From Chloroflexi bacterium 13_1_40CM_68_21 (GTDB taxonomy: Bacteria; Chloroflexota; Limnocylindria; P2-11E): a DNA stretch of 46,717 bases. Numbering within the stretch: the first letter of the stretch is position 1; each line of letters opens with the position of its first letter. The translations under genes were made by a program, and so were the position numbers. Below the pieces are notes generated by a model. The model saw nothing but the letters and a program-made list of their open reading frames with translations, made no database searches and was not told the DNA's origin. Where the stretch lies: NCBI GenBank assembly GCA_001917735.1, contig MNEO01000059.1:1-46717 (forward strand), written 5' to 3'. Shown here one piece after another: positions 1-6,486 of this stretch.

Positions 1-1
1 C

Positions 2-259
2 GTTGAGCTCTGCCGGGAGCTCGTGCCCGACGTGCTGGTCCTGGATAACAGCATGCCGCGGGGCGACGGCGTCACGGTGACGAGGACACTGGCCCGCGGG
101 ATGCCCGAAGTCCGTGTCGTGATGTACACGCTCGACGACGAGATCTGTCCGGTCGCTCGGGCATTCGGCGCAGTGGCCTGTGTGAGCAAGGACTCGCCAT
201 ACGAGTACCTCTTGCAGGCGATCAGAAACTCCGTGGCGGTCGTGGCACGTCTGCCGTAA
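2..259 (+). CDS. Response regulator receiver domain, 5'-truncated by window edge
   Basis: The reading frame is open from base 2, so the gene begins outside the window. The visible part is the C-terminal two thirds of a CheY-like receiver: the phospho-acceptor Asp lies in VLVLDNSMPRGDG, the conserved Thr in VVMYT and the Lys in VSKDS. The protein stops directly after the last receiver helix, so no DNA-binding output domain follows; it is either a stand-alone receiver or has its output domain upstream, which is rare. A 10-bp hairpin (290-314) follows the stop. The partner kinase is not visible. The family is clear, the pathway unknown. Confidence 0.75.
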   Translation, partial: VELCRELVPDVLVLDNSMPRGDGVTVTRTLARGMPEVRVVMYTLDDEICPVARAFGAVACVSKDSPYEYLLQAIRNSVAVVARLP

Positions 260-289
260 TCGAGATTTCCCCCACCCCCAACCCGGCGC

Positions 290-314
290 GACGGCTCCCA
301 GACAGGGAGCCGTC
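290..314. terminator. Hairpin between convergent genes
   Basis: Perfect inverted repeat, 10-bp stem GACGGCTCCC / GGGAGCCGTC with loop AGACA, lying between the receiver gene (plus) and the VOC pseudogene (minus). No U-run follows on either strand, so it is a candidate bidirectional transcript end or RNA-stabilising hairpin rather than a classical intrinsic terminator. Confidence 0.55.
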
Positions 315-325
315 TCCCTTCGGGT

Positions 326-645
326 TCAGACACCCCTGTCTCGCCCGGCGGCCAAGAGCTCGAGGGGATTGCCCGATGGGTCGTCGATGAGGATCTGAGA
401 CCCGCCGGGTCCCGTCACGATGTCGTTCCGAAAGCGGAGCCCCACCGCGCGGAGGCGAGCCACTTCGGCTGGAAGGTCCTCGACGATCAGCTGGATCCGG
501 TTCCAACCGCCCGGACCAGGGCGCCGACCGTCTGGCATCGACCGGCCGGCGGAGCTCCTCTCGCCGCTCAGGAGCAACCGCAGTGCTTCGTGTAGAAGGC
601 GACGGCGGCATCGACGTCGTCGACCATGTAGCGGAGGTTGACCAT
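326..645 (-). pseudogene. VOC/glyoxalase-family protein, broken by deletion and frameshift
   Basis: The N-terminus starts with ATG at 645 and reads MVNLRYMVDDVDAAVAFYTKH, the typical first beta-alpha unit of a vicinal-oxygen-chelate protein, but then hits TGA after CGCS. The rest of the fold continues in another frame: LRLLLSG, MPDGRRPGPGGWNRIQLIV and the C-terminal segment ending DDPSGNPLELL. Compared with the family about 20 residues are missing at the junction near 590-600, and the lost length is not a multiple of three. It lies 9 nt downstream of the endonuclease III gene and was probably co-transcribed with it. Either a real decaying gene or a local assembly deletion. Confidence 0.75.
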
Positions 646-654
646 GTGGTGACA

Positions 655-1320
655 CTACCGCGAGTTCACCACGCCAACGCGCGGGCAGAGATCGCGCAGC
701 ACGCACTCTGAGCAGCGCGGCCGCTGCGCCAGACATACGGCACGCCCGTGACGGATGAGATTCATGTGCAGCGCGTACATGTCTTCTTCGGGCACGCTGG
801 CCTGGAACGCGGCCTGCGTGGCGACCGCGTCGGCTCGCGGTGGGACGAGGCCGAGGCGCTTGGCCACGCGATGGACGTGCGTGTCGACCGGGAAGTAAGG
901 GCGATCAAGGGAGAAGAGGAGGACGCACGCGGCGGTCTTCGGGCCCACGCCTGGCAGCGCGACAAGCGTGTCCCAGAGGTCCTGATCGCGCATCCGCGTG
1001 AAGGCCCGGTCGTCGAGCGGCACGCCGCTGTCGCGGATCGCACGGAGCATCGCGCGGATGCGCACCGCCTTCGTCGGACCGAGGCCGCCGCGACGGATGG
1101 CGCGAGCGAGAACGGGTAACGGAGCGTCCGCGACCTCGTCCCACGTCTCAAGACGCCTGCGTAGGTCCGCATATGCGCGGTCGCGGTTCGTATCGCTCGT
1201 GTGCTGCGACAACACGGTGAGGACGAGCTCTTCGAGCGGCGGCAGGTGTCGAGGTGGTGGCGGATCGCCGTATGCCCGAACGAGCCGTCGCATGATGGCG
1301 CGAAGCCGCCGCCGATCCAC
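655..1320 (-). CDS. nth: Endonuclease III-like DNA glycosylase (copy 1)
   Basis: Base-excision repair DNA glycosylase/AP lyase for oxidised pyrimidines by family. The 221-aa protein has the helix-hairpin-helix GVGPKTA at residues 124-130 with catalytic Lys128, the catalytic Asp146 in PVDTHVHR, and a C-terminal 4Fe-4S motif C196-x6-C203-x2-C206-x5-C212, exactly the canonical spacing. It starts with GTG at 1320; TAGGCT lies 7 nt before that codon, suggesting a leaderless mRNA. It is divergent from the sigma factor gene and is the more diverged of the two endonuclease III genes in the window; the other is at 2776-3519. The family is certain; which lesions this paralogue prefers cannot be read from the sequence. 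Confidence 0.9.
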   Translation of the reverse strand: MDRRRLRAIMRRLVRAYGDPPPPRHLPPLEELVLTVLSQHTSDTNRDRAYADLRRRLETWDEVADAPLPVLARAIRRGGLGPTKAVRIRAMLRAIRDSGVPLDDRAFTRMRDQDLWDTLVALPGVGPKTAACVLLFSLDRPYFPVDTHVHRVAKRLGLVPPRADAVATQAAFQASVPEEDMYALHMNLIRHGRAVCLAQRPRCSECVLRDLCPRVGVVNSR

Positions 1321-1327
1321 CCGGGCG

Positions 1328-1333
1328 AGCCTA
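1328..1333 (-). promoter_or_regulatory. -10 box TAGGCT for the endonuclease III gene, leaderless type
   Basis: On the minus strand TAGGCT is followed by 7 nt and then the GTG start at 1320, the spacing expected when transcription starts at or next to the start codon. No Shine-Dalgarno sequence precedes the start. It overlaps the divergent SigR-type promoter region. Confidence 0.45.
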
Positions 1334-1335
1334 TC

Positions 1336-1372
1336 GGGAATGGCCTGAGGCCCGCAGGCGTTGGTCTAAAGT
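1336..1372 (+). promoter_or_regulatory. SigR-type promoter GGGAAT-N18-GTT plus TAAAGT box
   Basis: GGGAAT at 1336-1341 is separated by exactly 18 nt from GTT at 1360-1362, matching the consensus recognised by SigR-type ECF sigma factors of Actinobacteria. It sits directly before the gene for such a sigma factor, which points to autoregulation. A separate TAAAGT box at 1367-1372, 6 nt before the GTG start, could serve as a housekeeping leaderless promoter. Confidence 0.6.
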
Positions 1373-1378
1373 GACCGG

Positions 1379-1960
1379 GTGGCGCAAGATCCGTTCGAGA
1401 CCGAGGCGCTGACTTACATCGATGCGCTTTACCGAACGGCGCTCCGGATGACCCGATCGGAGGCGGACGCCGAGGACCTCGTGCAGGAGACCTATATTCG
1501 CGCGCTGCGCTTCCGCGAGCAGTTCACGCCCGGGACCAACCTCAAGGCGTGGCTCTTCCGCATCCTCACCAACACCTTTATCAACGCCTACCGGAAACGC
1601 GCTCGGCAGCCCCAAACAGCAGAGCTGGAGGACGTCGACGAGTTCTCGCTCTACCGGCGCATGGCCCAGGACGGATCGGCCGCGGGCTCGTCCGACCCCG
1701 AGCGGGAGTTTCTCGACGGGATCGTCTCGAGCGAGGTGAAGGACGCCCTCGAGGCGCTCCCCGAGAAGTTCCGGACGACCGTGCTCCTCGACGTCGAGGG
1801 CTTCTCCTATAAGGAGATCGCCGAGATGCTCGCCATCCCGATCGGCACGGTCATGTCGAGGCTTCATCGCGGCCGGAAGTTCCTGCAGCAGCGGCTCTAC
1901 GACCTGGCTCGCGAACGCGGGATCGCCGCCGTTCGGGCGAGCGGGCAGCAGCCGGATTAG
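1379..1960 (+). CDS. sigR: ECF RNA polymerase sigma factor, SigR-like
   Basis: A 193-aa two-domain sigma-70 factor of the ECF group. Region 2 holds [15 protein letters not shown] and the core-binding/-10 recognition stretch [20 protein letters not shown]; region 4 holds [25 protein letters not shown] with the helix-turn-helix ending in [12 protein letters not shown]. The NAYRK(K/R)xR plus sigma4 wording resembles SigR/RpoE of Actinobacteria. It starts with GTG and is followed after 9 nt by a zinc anti-sigma gene with a strong ribosome site, a standard sigma/anti-sigma operon. The SigR-type promoter just upstream suggests self-activation under thiol-oxidative stress; that last step is inference from the pair and the promoter. 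Confidence 0.88.
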   Translation: MAQDPFETEALTYIDALYRTALRMTRSEADAEDLVQETYIRALRFREQFTPGTNLKAWLFRILTNTFINAYRKRARQPQTAELEDVDEFSLYRRMAQDGSAAGSSDPEREFLDGIVSSEVKDALEALPEKFRTTVLLDVEGFSYKEIAEMLAIPIGTVMSRLHRGRKFLQQRLYDLARERGIAAVRASGQQPD

Positions 1961-1969
1961 GAGGAGGCA

Positions 1970-2212
1970 ATGGACTGCGACGACTGCCTCGAGAAGCTCT
2001 ACCAGTTCCTAGACCAGGAGCTCGGGCCCTTGGAGCGCACGGAGATGGCGCGCCACCTCGAAGGATGCGATGACTGCGGGGACACGGTCGTGTTCGAGGA
2101 GCGCTTTCTGAAGGTGATCCGTGACTGCGGGACCTCCGACATCGCCCCCGCGGAGCTCCGTCAGCGCGTCGTGGAGCGATTGCGAGGCGACGTCCCTCCG
2201 ACCACCGCCTGA
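1970..2212 (+). CDS. rsrA: Zinc-binding anti-sigma factor, RsrA-like
   Basis: An 80-aa soluble protein with the ZAS signature H29-x3-C33-x2-C36 (HLEGCDDC) and an N-terminal Cys pair C3/C6, as in RsrA, whose zinc is lost on disulphide formation so that the sigma factor is released. It has a strong ribosome site (AGGAGG) before ATG at 1970 and follows the sigma gene immediately. There is no membrane segment, in keeping with a cytoplasmic redox sensor rather than an envelope sensor. C53 is an extra cysteine. Role assigned from motif plus gene order. Confidence 0.85.
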   Translation: MDCDDCLEKLYQFLDQELGPLERTEMARHLEGCDDCGDTVVFEERFLKVIRDCGTSDIAPAELRQRVVERLRGDVPPTTA

Positions 2213-2232
2213 TGTCGCTCGGGTCTCATGTG

Positions 2233-2263
2233 TTGACATTTGCAACGTGAGTGTGTCTATATA
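2233..2263 (+). promoter_or_regulatory. Strong sigma70-type promoter for the lysine-rich peptide
   Basis: A perfect -35 hexamer TTGACA (2233-2238) is followed by TATATA at 2258-2263 (19-nt spacer) or TCTATA at 2256-2261 (17-nt spacer). Transcription would begin near 2270, giving a leader of about 30 nt that carries a near-perfect Shine-Dalgarno sequence. Confidence 0.65.
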
Positions 2264-2299
2264 ACCGTCAATGCGTGGCCAGGAGGAGGTGATCCACTG

Positions 2300-2347
2300 A
2301 TGCCAGCGAAGAAGAAGGCGAAGAAGTCCTCGAAGAAGAAGAAGTAA
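2300..2347 (+). CDS. 15-aa lysine-rich peptide MPAKKKAKKSSKKKK
   Basis: ATG at 2300 to TAA at 2345-2347 encodes MPAKKKAKKSSKKKK, ten lysines in fifteen residues. The sequence AGGAGGAGGTGAT at 2281-2293 is one of the best ribosome sites in the window, 6 nt before the ATG. The unit has its own consensus promoter upstream (2233-2263) and a textbook intrinsic terminator 12 nt downstream (2359-2384), so it is a complete monocistronic gene despite its size. The composition resembles the basic tails of histone H1-like nucleoid proteins, so nucleic-acid or polyphosphate binding is conceivable, but no function can be assigned. A non-coding role of the transcript is the main alternative. Confidence 0.7.
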   Translation: MPAKKKAKKSSKKKK

Positions 2348-2354
2348 GCATGTC

Positions 2355-2882
2355 GTGAGCGACGACGCGAGTCGTCGCTTTTTTCGTTTCACGAGTCTGG
2401 CACCTTTCGCGAACCCGCCGATCCGCGTAGGCCTCGCGGATCGGTTTTCTTTTTCTAGCGATACGCTCGAGGTCATCTCACCGCAGCGCTCGCTCCCACC
2501 GATCGATCGGACCGCGGTCGCGATCGGCCTCCTCGCGGCCGTCGGGAGCGCTCTCATCCTCGGTCTCGGCGCCGGGCCAGGCGCGCCGATCTTTGGTATC
2601 GCCGCTCCACTTTGTGGTATCGCGATCGGGGCGTATTTGGCTGGAAAACTGGCCAAATACGCGGGCCTCTACCACGGGGCGCTGGTGGGGGCGGGCTACG
2701 TGCTGATCGAAGCTTTCGGCTTTGCACCCGCGCCGCTCGAGCCGCTCGAGGGCGGGATCGCGGAGGGCCTCTGGATCATCGCGGGCGACGCATCGCTGCT
2801 CCTGGTGGCAGCGCTGTTTGGCTGGATCGCAGCGCCGCGGGCAACACCTTTGTCTTCTTCGGATAAGGACAGAGGTCGTTGA
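2355..2882 (+). CDS. Small membrane protein with four predicted TM segments; start uncertain
   Basis: The frame is open from GTG 2355 (175 aa) but its first 33 codons run through two intrinsic terminators, so the true start is probably later. The convincing protein starts near residue 45 and has hydrophobic segments at about 54-72, 78-97, 104-122 and 140-160, with GAYLAGKLAKYAGLYHGALVGAGYVL resembling the glycine-rich TIGR04086/YrzE-type membrane proteins. No ATG or GTG lies in frame between the second terminator and the first TM segment, so a rare start codon or a lost start is implied. The last 107 nt overlap the convergent endonuclease III gene. No function is recognised. Confidence 0.55.
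   Translation: MSDDASRRFFRFTSLAPFANPPIRVGLADRFSFSSDTLEVISPQRSLPPIDRTAVAIGLLAAVGSALILGLGAGPGAPIFGIAAPLCGIAIGAYLAGKLAKYAGLYHGALVGAGYVLIEAFGFAPAPLEPLEGGIAEGLWIIAGDASLLLVAALFGWIAAPRATPLSSSDKDRGR
2359..2384 (+). terminator. Intrinsic terminator after the lysine-rich peptide
   Basis: Perfect 8-bp stem GCGACGAC / GTCGTCGC, tetraloop GCGA, followed at once by TTTTTT (2379-2384). Confidence 0.88.
2418..2454 (+). terminator. Second intrinsic terminator in tandem
   Basis: Perfect 10-bp stem CCGATCCGCG / CGCGGATCGG with a 7-nt loop, followed by TTTTCTTTTT. It lies 34 nt after the first terminator, a tandem arrangement typical after a strongly transcribed unit. Confidence 0.82.
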
Positions 2883-3519
2883 CCGGACAGATGGGACAGA
2901 GCGGCGTCGGCCGGCAGATGCGACGGCCGTGCAGCACGAGGCACCACGTCGCCCTGATCCAGTCCTTCTTCGGGTAGAGCGCTCGGAGGCTTTCCTCGAT
3001 CGAGCCGGCCGCTTTGGAGAGCCGCAAGCGATCGGCGACCCGCTCGACATGGCGGTCTACGGCGACCGCGGGGACCCCGAAAGCGGCTCCGAGGACGATC
3101 GACGCCGTCTTGCGACCAACGCCATGGAGCCGGGTTAGGCCCTCCATGTCGGAGGGGACCTCTCCTCCGAACTCCTCGAGGAGCCCGCGCGACATCGCGC
3201 GGAGCGACTTGGCCTTCTGGTTGAAGAAGCCGGTCGCCTTGATGTCCCGCTCGAGAACACCCGCCGGGGCCGAGGCGTAGTCCGCCGGAGTCCGGTATTT
3301 CTGGAAGAGGGTGCGGGTGACCTGGTTGATCCGCTCGTCCTGGGCCTGCGCGGCGAGGATCGTGGCAACCAGCAGCTCGAGAGGGCTCGAGAACAGCAGA
3401 GTTGGACCCCAGTCCGGGTTCGCCTTCGCCAGCCGGGCGAGGATCCGCCGCGCCCGCGCGCGTAACGCGGGATCGGGCGGTTTCGGCGGGCGGGGTTTGC
3501 CTTTCCTTCGTGCAGACAC
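2776..3519 (-). CDS. nth: Endonuclease III (copy 2)
   Basis: A 247-aa DNA glycosylase/AP lyase with the canonical core: HhH GVGRKTA at 133-139 (Lys137), catalytic Asp155 in AVDRHVERV, and a 4Fe-4S loop C202-x5-C208-x2-C211-x5-C217. The first spacing is one residue shorter than the usual x6, an oddity that copy 1 does not share. The N-terminus is Lys/Arg/Pro-rich. It starts with GTG, 9 nt after the DM13 gene stop, so the two form one minus-strand unit. The 3' end overlaps the convergent membrane-protein gene by about 107 nt. This copy looks like the general-purpose Nth; copy 1 is a diverged paralogue. Confidence 0.9.
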   Translation of the reverse strand: MSARRKGKPRPPKPPDPALRARARRILARLAKANPDWGPTLLFSSPLELLVATILAAQAQDERINQVTRTLFQKYRTPADYASAPAGVLERDIKATGFFNQKAKSLRAMSRGLLEEFGGEVPSDMEGLTRLHGVGRKTASIVLGAAFGVPAVAVDRHVERVADRLRLSKAAGSIEESLRALYPKKDWIRATWCLVLHGRRICRPTPLCPICPVNDLCPYPKKTKVLPAALRSSQTALPPGAAMRRPR

Positions 3520-3528
3520 GGGCCGACG

Positions 3529-4074
3529 CTAGCTGAGGTCGGCCCAGGTGATCAGCACGCGGAACGCGCGGCACCACACGACGACGCTCCCGTAGCTCGC
3601 GACATCGACCGCCGCCGGGAGCTCGTAGTTAAAGGAGCCGTTCGTCGCCTTGAGCGCACCCAGATAGAGGCTCGTCGCCTCGGCCCACTTTCCGCCGGTC
3701 TCGCGCGAGAGATAGACGTGAATGTCCGGCGCATTCGTGATGGCGACGTCCTCGAAGCGGACGAATCGCTGGCCGCCGACCTCGACGATCCGCACCGGCC
3801 CTTTGCCGTTGTGGACCGAGTCGACGTAGCCGAGCTCCCCCATGACGAGTACGCGCGGGCCGGCTGGGGTGGACGTAATGGTGGCAGCGGTCGGCTGGGG
3901 TGTCGCGACGGTGGTCGCGGGCGCCGGGAGCGCTTCGTTGGTGTACGTGCGTACGAAGAGCGGCGACCCGAGGTACCAGCCGAGCGCCGCGATCAGGACG
4001 AGCAGCGCGGCGGCTCCCCCGATCCGGACCGGGTGCCCGGCGAAGAACGCCGCGACGGGGACCATCTCCCCCAT
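3529..4074 (-). CDS. Membrane-anchored DM13-domain protein
   Basis: About 181 aa. A single TM segment near residues 14-33 is followed by an Ala/Pro/Thr linker and a DM13 domain ([21 protein letters not shown] to the end), including the conserved APDIHVYLS strand and the Trp-Cys of [10 protein letters not shown]13 domains are proposed to take part in extracytoplasmic redox or electron transfer; this is a family-level statement. The start is ATG 4074, or ATG 4065, which has GGGGGAG directly before it. The start codon overlaps that of the divergent ABC gene, so the promoter must lie inside that gene. It runs into the endonuclease III gene. Confidence 0.8.
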   Translation of the reverse strand: MGEMVPVAAFFAGHPVRIGGAAALLVLIAALGWYLGSPLFVRTYTNEALPAPATTVATPQPTAATITSTPAGPRVLVMGELGYVDSVHNGKGPVRIVEVGGQRFVRFEDVAITNAPDIHVYLSRETGGKWAEATSLYLGALKATNGSFNYELPAAVDVASYGSVVVWCRAFRVLITWADLS

Positions 4075-4819
4075 GATGGCGCAGGCGCAGGTGATCGAGT
4101 TCCGCGACGTCCACAAGCACTTCGGTCCGCTGCACGTGCTGCGCGGCATTAGCCTGTCCGTCCGCGAACGTGAGGTGCTCGTGATCATCGGGCCTTCGGG
4201 GTCGGGAAAGAGCACTCTCCTCCGCACGATCAATCGCCTCGAGCCGATCGAGAGCGGGACCCTGATCGTCGATGGGATCCCCGTCCACGCGATCGACACC
4301 GACGTGAACCGGCTCCGCAAGCGTGTGGGGATGGTCTTCCAGTCGTTCAACCTGTTCCCTCACCTCACCGCCGCCGAGAACGTGATGCTCGCGCCAACGA
4401 AGGTGCACGGCATCTCCACCAAGGAGGCCCGCGAGCGTGCCCTCGCGCTCCTGGCGAAGGTCGGGATCCCCGAGAAGGCGGATGTCCACCCCGCGCGCCT
4501 CTCCGGCGGTCAGCAGCAGCGCGTCGCGATCGCCCGGGCCCTCGCCATGGAACCGAAGGTCATGCTCTTCGACGAGCCCACGAGCGCGCTCGACGCCGAG
4601 ATGATCCGCGAGGTGCTCGACGTCATGCGGCAGCTCGCGCGGGAGGGCATGACCATGCTGGTGGTGAGCCACGAGCTAGGCTTCGCGCGCGAGGCGTCCG
4701 ACCGGGTGGTCTTCATGGACGAAGGACGCATCATTGAGGACACGCCGACAGCGGATTTCTTCGTGTCGCCAAAGGAAGAACGCGCGAGGCAGTTCCTCAG
4801 CAAGGTCATTCGGCACTAG
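4073..4819 (+). CDS. Polar amino-acid ABC transporter ATP-binding protein
   Basis: A 248-aa ATPase of the GlnQ/ArtP/HisP group. Walker [11 protein letters not shown]-loop [10 protein letters not shown], signature LSGGQQQR, Walker B VMLFDEP, D-loop SALD and H-loop VVSHE are all intact. Two adjacent ATG codons (4073, 4076) compete as start; neither has a good ribosome site. It is the first gene of a four-gene importer operon: ATPase, binding protein, permease, permease. Substrate by neighbour: glutamate/glutamine or a similar polar amino acid. Confidence 0.93.
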   Translation: MMAQAQVIEFRDVHKHFGPLHVLRGISLSVREREVLVIIGPSGSGKSTLLRTINRLEPIESGTLIVDGIPVHAIDTDVNRLRKRVGMVFQSFNLFPHLTAAENVMLAPTKVHGISTKEARERALALLAKVGIPEKADVHPARLSGGQQQRVAIARALAMEPKVMLFDEPTSALDAEMIREVLDVMRQLAREGMTMLVVSHELGFAREASDRVVFMDEGRIIEDTPTADFFVSPKEERARQFLSKVIRH

Positions 4820-4833
4820 GGCAAGGAGGGAGC

Positions 4834-5745
4834 GTGTCGATGAGAGGCATCGGGCGAGCATTCGCGTTCGGTCTTGCCGTCGCGTTCGTCGCGGGCGCCT
4901 GTGGGGGCGCGGGCACGGGCGGCGGGACGGCCGCGACGTCGACCCTGCAGACATCGGCGGGGGCGAAGCCGAAGTTCGAGGTCCAGACTTTCATGTACTC
5001 GATCCAGGTCAAGGGAAAGCTCCGGGTCGGCACGCAGGAGGACAACCCGCCCTTCAGCGTGAAGAACCCCACGAACAGCAAGTGGGAAGGCTTCGACACC
5101 GACATCGCGCGGGAGATCGCGAAGGCCATCTTCGGGACGCAGGGCGACCCTGACAGCTTCATCGAGTGGGTTCCGGTCACGTCGGCGACGCGCATCCCAT
5201 CGCTGACGGACAACAAAGCCGACGCGATCATCAAGACGTTCACCATCAACGAGGACCGCAAGAAGCAGATCGACTTCTCGGATGTCTACTTCTCCACCGG
5301 CCAGCGGATCCTGGTGAAGAAGACCAACGATCAGATCAAGGAGGTCGCCGACCTCGGCGGCAAGACTTTCTGCGCGCAGCGCGGCTCGACCAGCGAGCAG
5401 AACGTGACGAAAGCGCAGCCGACCGCCAAGGCGCTCCTCCTGGACAGCTATCCGGCGTGCCTGCTGGCGCTCCAGCAGGGCCAGGCCGACGCCGTCTCGA
5501 CCGACGAAACGATCCTCTTCGGTCTCGTGAAGCAGGACCCGAACACCAAGATCGTTGGCAAGTACTTTTCCGACGAGCCCTATGGCGTCGGGGTCAAGAA
5601 GAACACCACCGGCGACCGGAACGGCTTCGTCGCCTTCCTCAACACCTGGCTCGCCGCGGCGATCAAGGATGGGACCTGGGGCAAGCTCTACGAGAAACAC
5701 ATCACGCCGGTCTCGGGCGACAAGAAGCAGGCACCGAAGGGCTAG
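4834..5745 (+). CDS. Amino-acid-binding lipoprotein of the polar amino-acid transporter
   Basis: A 303-aa solute-binding protein of family 3. The signal peptide ends in a lipobox (VAGAC), so the mature protein is lipid-anchored through Cys23, counted from the GTG. A low-complexity Gly/Thr linker follows, then the two-lobed fold from GKLRVGTQEDNPPFS; the motif GFDTDIAREIAKAI and the late GVGVKKN stretch fit glutamate/aspartate/glutamine binders. The ribosome site AAGGAGGG precedes GTG 4834 by 4 nt and ATG 4840 by 10 nt, so either start is possible. A 15-bp hairpin follows the stop. Confidence 0.92.
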   Translation: MSMRGIGRAFAFGLAVAFVAGACGGAGTGGGTAATSTLQTSAGAKPKFEVQTFMYSIQVKGKLRVGTQEDNPPFSVKNPTNSKWEGFDTDIAREIAKAIFGTQGDPDSFIEWVPVTSATRIPSLTDNKADAIIKTFTINEDRKKQIDFSDVYFSTGQRILVKKTNDQIKEVADLGGKTFCAQRGSTSEQNVTKAQPTAKALLLDSYPACLLALQQGQADAVSTDETILFGLVKQDPNTKIVGKYFSDEPYGVGVKKNTTGDRNGFVAFLNTWLAAAIKDGTWGKLYEKHITPVSGDKKQAPKG

Positions 5746-5769
5746 CGCTGCCGGCGTGACGCTAAGCGG

Positions 5770-5802
5770 GAGCGGGGGTCGGCCGACGGCCGGCCCCCGC
5801 TC
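5770..5802 (+). terminator. Strong intercistronic hairpin after the binding-protein gene
   Basis: A 15-bp stem with one G-U pair (GAGCGGGGGTCGGCC / GGCCGGCCCCCGCTC) and a 3-nt loop, with no U-run. It lies between the binding-protein and permease genes and probably acts as an attenuator or 3' mRNA stabiliser that keeps the binding protein in excess over the membrane subunits. Confidence 0.7.
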
Positions 5803-5817
5803 TTGGTGTATCGCCTG

Positions 5818-6486
5818 ATGCCGGGGGCGATCGCCTTCGAGTTCCCGGACCTCTTCTTCGGTGGGCTCTGGCTGACCATCCAGCTCTCGGTCCTCGGCCT
5901 TCTTGGGGCGCTCGTCCTCGGGACCGCGGTCGCGCTCCTGCGAGTCTCGCCAGTCGCTCCGCTGCGCTGGGCGGGCGCGGCCTATGTCGAGTTCTTTCGG
6001 AACACACCTCTGGTGGTCCAGCTCTTCTTCCTCTTCCTCGGGCTCCCGCTCCTCGGGCTCCGCTTCGCCACGGACACCTTCGACAACATCTTCCGCGCGG
6101 CCTTCGTGGGGATGGCGCTCTACCACGGCGCCTACGTCGCCGAGGTGGTGCGGGGCGGACTTCTCGGCGTGGATCGCGGGCAGATCGAAGCAGCCCGCTC
6201 GCTCGGGCTCTCGTACGTGCAAACGCTTCGTGAGGTGCAGCTCCCGCAGACCTTTCGCGCGGTGATCCCGCCGCTCGGCAACATCGCCATCGCCCTGGTC
6301 AAGAACACCTCGCTCGCCTCGACGATCGGCGTGACCGAGCTTCTCTTCGGCGCGGAGATCGTGGAGTCGCGCACGTTCCGGGCGGAGGAGGCCTTCCTGA
6401 CCGCCACGCTTCTCTATCTGGCGCTCACGATCCCGCTTGGTGTCGTGATGAACGGGCTCGAGCGCCGGCTGCTTGTGGTGCGCTAA
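5818..6486 (+). CDS. Polar amino-acid ABC transporter permease 1
   Basis: About 222 aa, a HisM/GlnP-type membrane subunit. The first TM segment is LWLTIQLSVLGLLGALVLG; AYVEFFRNTPLVVQLFFLF is the signature of this permease group and EAARSLGLSYVQTLREVQLPQ is the EAA loop that contacts the ATPase. The start is uncertain: TTG 5803 and GTG 5806 touch or follow the hairpin at 5770-5802, while ATG 5818 lies free of it and is preferred. No clear ribosome site is present. The stop is followed at once by the GTG of the second permease. Confidence 0.9.
   Translation: MPGAIAFEFPDLFFGGLWLTIQLSVLGLLGALVLGTAVALLRVSPVAPLRWAGAAYVEFFRNTPLVVQLFFLFLGLPLLGLRFATDTFDNIFRAAFVGMALYHGAYVAEVVRGGLLGVDRGQIEAARSLGLSYVQTLREVQLPQTFRAVIPPLGNIAIALVKNTSLASTIGVTELLFGAEIVESRTFRAEEAFLTATLLYLALTIPLGVVMNGLERRLLVVR

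Noticed and set aside
290..314. Hairpin as part of a CRISPR or integron repeat
   Set aside because: Single copy; no repeated units or spacers anywhere in the window.
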